From an uncultured Collinsella sp. (GTDB taxonomy: Bacteria > Actinomycetota > Coriobacteriia > Coriobacteriales > Coriobacteriaceae): a DNA stretch of 7,982 nucleotides. A program made the translations under genes and the position numbers. Under the pieces are notes generated by a model. The model saw nothing but the letters and a program-made list of their open reading frames with translations, was not told the origin of the DNA and made no database searches. The stretch lies in the NCBI GenBank assembly GCA_900752015.1, contig CAADTZ010000067.1, positions 1 through 7,982 of the forward strand, in the 5' to 3' direction. The first letter of the stretch is position 1. The number at the start of each line of letters is the position of its first letter. This document shows positions 4,776-7,982 of the stretch, in pieces.

Positions 4776-6998
4776 ATGAATATGCTCAAAATCTCGAAGG
4801 CGATCTTTAGGTCGCTTCTCTCCTCCAGGTCGCTCTGTGTTGTCGTTGTTGCGTTGATGGTTCTTTGTGCTCTGCCCGTCTTCAGGAGCGCGGCTGGCAT
4901 CGACGGACGGGTCGAATACCTCGAGTCGGGAATAACCCGTGTTGAGCAGGAATTGTCAGCATCCTATGCGGATGCGCTTGTGAATGCGGGGGAGGACGGT
5001 GTCTATACCTCTTCATCAAGCATGCCCGCGCTTCTGTACCCTCTTGCCGCGGGACGTCTTATCTTGGCACCGCTCTCTCCCCTACTTCCGTTTCTGCAGA
5101 TATCGGATGGAGAGTACACCTATTATGACGGATCGAAGGAGTACTTGCTATGGGTCGCAACGGCCGTTGCCGTCTCGTTCCTTGCCGCGCGTCTTAACAA
5201 ACGTGAAAAGCTCATCATCCAGGCACCGATGGGCGAGCTGGGTAGACTTGTTGCATCGAGCGTATGGGCGAGTGTTTTTGCAATGCTTGCCGTCCTCGCC
5301 ATCAATCTTCCAGGGATAATCGCCGCGCTTGTGAAGAATGGCCCGGGCTCGCCGTTCTATCCGATAGGCTACATTCAATATGCGACTCCGGTTATCAAAC
5401 CGGCTTGGCTGGTGTTCGCGCAGACGGCCATCTTGCAATTCTTGGTGGCAGCGTTCATTTCGCTTGTCGTTCACCTTGCCGTGAAGATTGCCAATAACCC
5501 TACGCTTGGAATCGTGTTCGTATGTGCCCTGATGGGGGTGACGATGGTTCCCGGGTATTACGGAAGATCCATCGCTTTACGTGAGTTCGCCCTGTTGAAT
5601 CCCCTTACGTATGCGAACACTGAGTTGACCGTCGGCGCCTATAGCCCGTACCCGACAACGCAGATAGTGAATCTGCCTGGACTTTGCTTCGAGCGTGGCG
5701 CGATTGCCCTCGTATGCGCAATCGGGATCGAGGTGCTGGCAATTAGCCTGCTTTGCGTTGCTGGAAAGAGCGGCTGCGCGTGCCCGATATCCCCGATTTG
5801 TCTTGAGAGAGGTTCCTTCACTGCATCGAGAACGGCAACTCGTTCGAGCGCTTGTGCCTCCGCCGTTGCATACGTAAGAACGATGGGGAAACTGCTCCTG
5901 CGTTCTCCTACCCTCGCCGTATGCGCGATTGCAATGTCGACGACGATGCTGGCCCCGGCTCTGGTCGAGATGTTTCCTGACGCTGATAACGTTTCCGCTG
6001 TTCGGTATAGGGATGGGGAGCTCCGTTCAATAGATCGGTATCTAGAGCAGAACGCTGCGAATATGAACGTCGAGGGCAAAGCGGCCCTGGAAGACATGCG
6101 GGATGCTCTTTCGGGTTTCGTGTACGCGCCTATGCCTGCGGAGGGGTTTCGAAGCCTTGCGACGTACGAGCGCGCTCGAGGTGAGCTGGGCGCGGCAGAT
6201 GCGACTCTCCTGCAATCGATCGGAATCGAGCCGGAGACTCCTTCTCGTGCGGAGGCGCGCGCCCTTCTGCTTGAGTCGATCGCGAGCTTGCCGGACCCCA
6301 AGGTTTACGAGTTAAGTACGAAGATGCCCCCATTAATCCTCCTTTCGTATCTCCAGGCAGCGCTTCCCTCCTTATTTTTGCTGTTGCCCGTGGTTGTCAC
6401 ATCGCTCGCGTGCACCCACCTGCAGTGTCGTTCCCTTCTGGTTCTCCAGATCCCCGCAACAGCGCATGTGCGTTTTCTGACGGCTGTTGCGCTGGCTCTC
6501 CTGCTTGGCTTGGTGCTGCTTTTGGTGTCGATGGTTCCCGCTGTCGTTGTGTCCGTGATTAAGAACGGTGCGGGTGGATCGGAGTATCCCGTCGCTCTCA
6601 TTCGGGCGGGAGCTTCGACAACGTCCATGGTGGGGGAGGCGGTGTTGTGCAGTATTCCGTTGCTGGTCATGGCATACGGCGTGATTTCCGTCGTCGCTGC
6701 GTTGACAGCAGCGATTAGCCGCAACCCCGTTGTCACCGGAATGGTTTGCGCGGTTCTCTTGGTGTTGGGTTCGTTGAGCGCTCATGTTGAAAGCGTGGGC
6801 ATGGGCGTCGCGCTGCTGGCTCCATTCGCCTCGTTTGATCCCGCTTCCCAGGTGGGGACGATTGGGTTCCTTGGGCGAGGGACGAACGCGATGCCTTTTG
6901 GAGAGGTCGTCGGCGCATCGGGCGCTCTGCTGGTGGTCTTGGGCGCCGTATCTCCGTTGATGGTGCGCCTGAGTGTTCCAAAGATCGAAAGGGGATGA
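4776..6998 (+). CDS. Tandem-duplicated ABC-2-like permease (two transporter halves fused)
   Basis: 740 residues from the ATG at 4776, which has AAGG six bases upstream; in-frame ATGs at 4710 and 4758 lack a ribosome site and 4710 lies before the hairpin. Two similar halves are visible, about 1-330 and 365-740. Each has a charged start (ISKAIFRSLL / VRTMGKLLLR), one helix, a large extracytoplasmic loop (38-118; 397-515), then about five helices. KNGxGxxxYP recurs at 187-196 and 596-605, and the NP before a later helix at 241 and 650, both offset by exactly 409 residues. Helices lie near 18-37, 121-139, 158-186, 209-236, 243-262, 307-328, 375-396, 518-548, 565-592, 618-645, 650-670 and 712-731. 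With the ATPase dimer encoded next, one copy would make a full transporter. Lactococcin 972-type loci carry a large membrane protein here, so peptide export or self-immunity is inferred. The linker has a Cys cluster (334, 336, 342). Confidence 0.8.
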   Translation: MNMLKISKAIFRSLLSSRSLCVVVVALMVLCALPVFRSAAGIDGRVEYLESGITRVEQELSASYADALVNAGEDGVYTSSSSMPALLYPLAAGRLILAPLSPLLPFLQISDGEYTYYDGSKEYLLWVATAVAVSFLAARLNKREKLIIQAPMGELGRLVASSVWASVFAMLAVLAINLPGIIAALVKNGPGSPFYPIGYIQYATPVIKPAWLVFAQTAILQFLVAAFISLVVHLAVKIANNPTLGIVFVCALMGVTMVPGYYGRSIALREFALLNPLTYANTELTVGAYSPYPTTQIVNLPGLCFERGAIALVCAIGIEVLAISLLCVAGKSGCACPISPICLERGSFTASRTATRSSACASAVAYVRTMGKLLLRSPTLAVCAIAMSTTMLAPALVEMFPDADNVSAVRYRDGELRSIDRYLEQNAANMNVEGKAALEDMRDALSGFVYAPMPAEGFRSLATYERARGELGAADATLLQSIGIEPETPSRAEARALLLESIASLPDPKVYELSTKMPPLILLSYLQAALPSLFLLLPVVVTSLACTHLQCRSLLVLQIPATAHVRFLTAVALALLLGLVLLLVSMVPAVVVSVIKNGAGGSEYPVALIRAGASTTSMVGEAVLCSIPLLVMAYGVISVVAALTAAISRNPVVTGMVCAVLLVLGSLSAHVESVGMGVALLAPFASFDPASQVGTIGFLGRGTNAMPFGEVVGASGALLVVLGAVSPLMVRLSVPKIERG

Positions 6999-7003
6999 TC
7001 TCG

Positions 7004-7744
7004 ATGATTGACCTTCAAACGCTGACGATCTCTTATGGAAAGAAGGTGCTCGTAGATTCGGTGAACGCTGAGTTTGCCCCGGGTACGGTCTACGGTCTCG
7101 TCGCTCCGAACGGGCATGGAAAGACGACGTTGCTGCGTGCGATGGCAGGTTTGCCGGGTCCTCGCGTGGACGGGAGCATCGTTCTGGATGAGGTGCAGGG
7201 TACGGGTGCGAGAGAGGTCCGTTCTATGATCTTCTATGCACCTGGTGAGGGGACGCTGCTGTATCCCGGATTGCGTGCGGAAGATCACCTCAAGATGGTT
7301 TGCGATATGTGGCCGCATGCTCGCGATATCGAAGAGATAGTGGAACAAACGCAGATAGGCGAGTTCGCGAAGATGAGGATCTGCACTCTGAGCCAGGGCA
7401 TGAAGCAGCAGCTTACCCTGGCGATTGCGTATGCGACGGGCGCGCGGTACCTTCTATTAGATGAGCCCATGAACGCGCTCGACCCCAGCAGGGTGGACTT
7501 GCATTCCGAGATTCTCAGGAAGCTGGCCGATTCTGGTACGTGCATCATCATGTCATCCCACATCTTGGATTCGGTCGATAGGCTGTGCGATGAGATTCTG
7601 TTTTTGAAGGATGGGAGGCTCATTAGAAGCATTCCGCAAGATGATGCTGCGCCGAAGTCTCCTGGATCCCATTTCGTAAAGCCTGCCGGACGCGCCGAGG
7701 GTGCGCTAAGCACGTATCGGCGACTCTACGAAAAGGGCGGGTAG
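7004..7744 (+). CDS. ABC transporter ATP-binding protein (partner of the fused permease)
   Basis: 246 residues from the ATG at 7004. An in-frame ATG at 6995 overlaps the permease stop (ATGA), but AAAGGGG at 6988-6994 touches it, while that site is nine bases from 7004, so 7004 is preferred. Nucleotide-binding motifs are complete: Walker A APNGHGKTT (34-42, first Gly replaced by Ala), signature LSQGMKQQ, Walker B YLLLDEP with the D-loop NALDP, and the H-loop histidine in SSHILD. The Q-loop position reads YAPGEGTLLYPGL, lacking the usual glutamine, as in several drug- and bacteriocin-type (BcrA-like) ATPases. It has no membrane segments, so it acts as a cytoplasmic homodimer on the permease encoded just upstream, with which it is translationally coupled. 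The last 35 residues or so are hydrophilic and not conserved. The transported molecule is inferred to be the adjacent secreted peptide or an immunity substrate. Confidence 0.93.
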   Translation: MIDLQTLTISYGKKVLVDSVNAEFAPGTVYGLVAPNGHGKTTLLRAMAGLPGPRVDGSIVLDEVQGTGAREVRSMIFYAPGEGTLLYPGLRAEDHLKMVCDMWPHARDIEEIVEQTQIGEFAKMRICTLSQGMKQQLTLAIAYATGARYLLLDEPMNALDPSRVDLHSEILRKLADSGTCIIMSSHILDSVDRLCDEILFLKDGRLIRSIPQDDAAPKSPGSHFVKPAGRAEGALSTYRRLYEKGG

Positions 7745-7746
7745 AA

Positions 7747-7887
7747 ATGCAAGTTAAAAATCTATGTGGTCAATATAATACCGTTGAACCCGCATATCGA
7801 TACCGCCCAGCCATTCGCCTCGCCCCCATCGCACGCATCTTCATTCGGTCTGTCATTATTAATCTAACGATGCTTTGGGAAATGTAG
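7747..7887 (+). CDS. 46-residue ORF of unknown function, possible ABC-gene remnant
   Basis: Begins two bases after the ATPase stop with GGGCGGG just upstream, and ends ten bases before the next start. The first residues, MQVKNLCGQYNTVEPAY, look like the opening strand of an ABC ATPase (compare M.VKNL...Y), but no Walker A follows; the rest (RPAIRLAPIARIFIRSVIINL) is basic and hydrophobic. Either a short coupled peptide, the eroded front end of a second ATPase, or a chance frame. I do not recognise it. Confidence 0.3.
   Translation: MQVKNLCGQYNTVEPAYRYRPAIRLAPIARIFIRSVIINLTMLWEM
7774..7779 (+). promoter_or_regulatory. Candidate -10 element before the last gene
   Basis: A perfect TATAAT in an AT-rich stretch of otherwise GC-rich DNA, about 118 bases before the start at 7898. 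No good -35 hexamer lies 16-18 bases upstream (AAGTTA at 17), so an independent promoter for the downstream permease gene is only possible. Confidence 0.25.
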
Positions 7888-7897
7888 GTGCTTCTAA

Positions 7898-7982
7898 ATG
7901 TACTGTCGACTTCTTCTCAAACTAATCCTAAGAGACAGGGCCGTATGGATCTCTACGCTCGTTCTCGCCGCAGCCTTCTCCG
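7898..7982 (+). CDS. Start of a membrane protein, probably a second ABC permease (cut by the right edge)
   Basis: 28 codons from the ATG at 7898, preceded by AGGTG (7886-7890) at seven bases. The residues MYCRLLLKLILRDRAVWIST then LVLAAAFS form a basic amphipathic start followed by the beginning of a hydrophobic helix. This is how ABC permeases of the ABC-2 and MacB/FtsX types open. It resembles the starts of both halves of the 740-residue permease upstream (..KAIFRSLL.. and ..MGKLLLRS..), so a related transporter subunit of the same locus is likely. Too little is seen to name the family. Confidence 0.55.
   Translation, partial: MYCRLLLKLILRDRAVWISTLVLAAAFS

Noticed and set aside
5639..6301. 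A 220-codon minus-strand frame
   Set aside because: It lies fully inside the permease gene, is rich in Arg/Ser/Ala, and has no recognisable motif or ribosome site context.
1..7982. CRISPR array or rRNA
   Set aside because: No regularly spaced repeats of 24-40 bases and no rRNA-like conserved blocks were seen anywhere in the window.

Overview
The window is high-GC bacterial DNA that looks actinobacterial, most likely from Coriobacteriia and Collinsella-like. This rests on codon use and on the look of the core proteins (citrate synthase, ACT protein, HAD hydrolase), not on any search. It splits near position 2400-2700 into a housekeeping part on the minus strand and an accessory part.

Housekeeping part (1-2400), all on the minus strand. 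An ACT-domain regulator-type protein (2041-2328) is followed by a complete citrate synthase (545-1963), which ends at a strong intrinsic terminator (482-522). Beyond it starts a Cof-type HAD phosphatase that runs off the left edge (1-457). This block looks like ordinary chromosome.

Junction (2398-2723). About 325 bp without a gene, holding a 10-bp direct repeat and a dense cluster of GC-rich hairpins. Next, on the minus strand, comes the catalytic half of a tyrosine recombinase (2724-3449) that has lost its N-terminal DNA-binding part. It abuts, in the same reading frame and separated only by a TAG, a small YozG-type helix-turn-helix protein (3450-3701). That gene follows and is probably co-translated with a four-helix DUF2975-type membrane protein (3711-4223). 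The integrase remnant marks this as a mobile or formerly mobile region.

Bacteriocin-type operon (4224-7982, plus strand). A divergent, AT-rich, palindrome-filled control region (4224-4343) separates the DUF2975/HTH pair from a gene for a small secreted protein (4344-4709). That protein has a clear signal peptide and a mature part resembling the lactococcin 972 bacteriocin family, but with four cysteines. After an intercistronic hairpin come a 740-residue membrane protein that is a tandem duplication of an ABC-2-like permease (4776-6998) and, translationally coupled, a complete ABC ATPase (7004-7744). A 46-codon ORF and the first 28 codons of what looks like another permease (7898 onward) close the window.

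Suggested working picture: the secreted peptide is a candidate bacteriocin, and the fused permease plus ATPase dimer is its dedicated exporter or self-immunity pump. The divergent DUF2975/HTH pair is a candidate regulator acting on the palindromes between the two transcription units. The gene identities follow from motifs. The functional links are inference from gene order.
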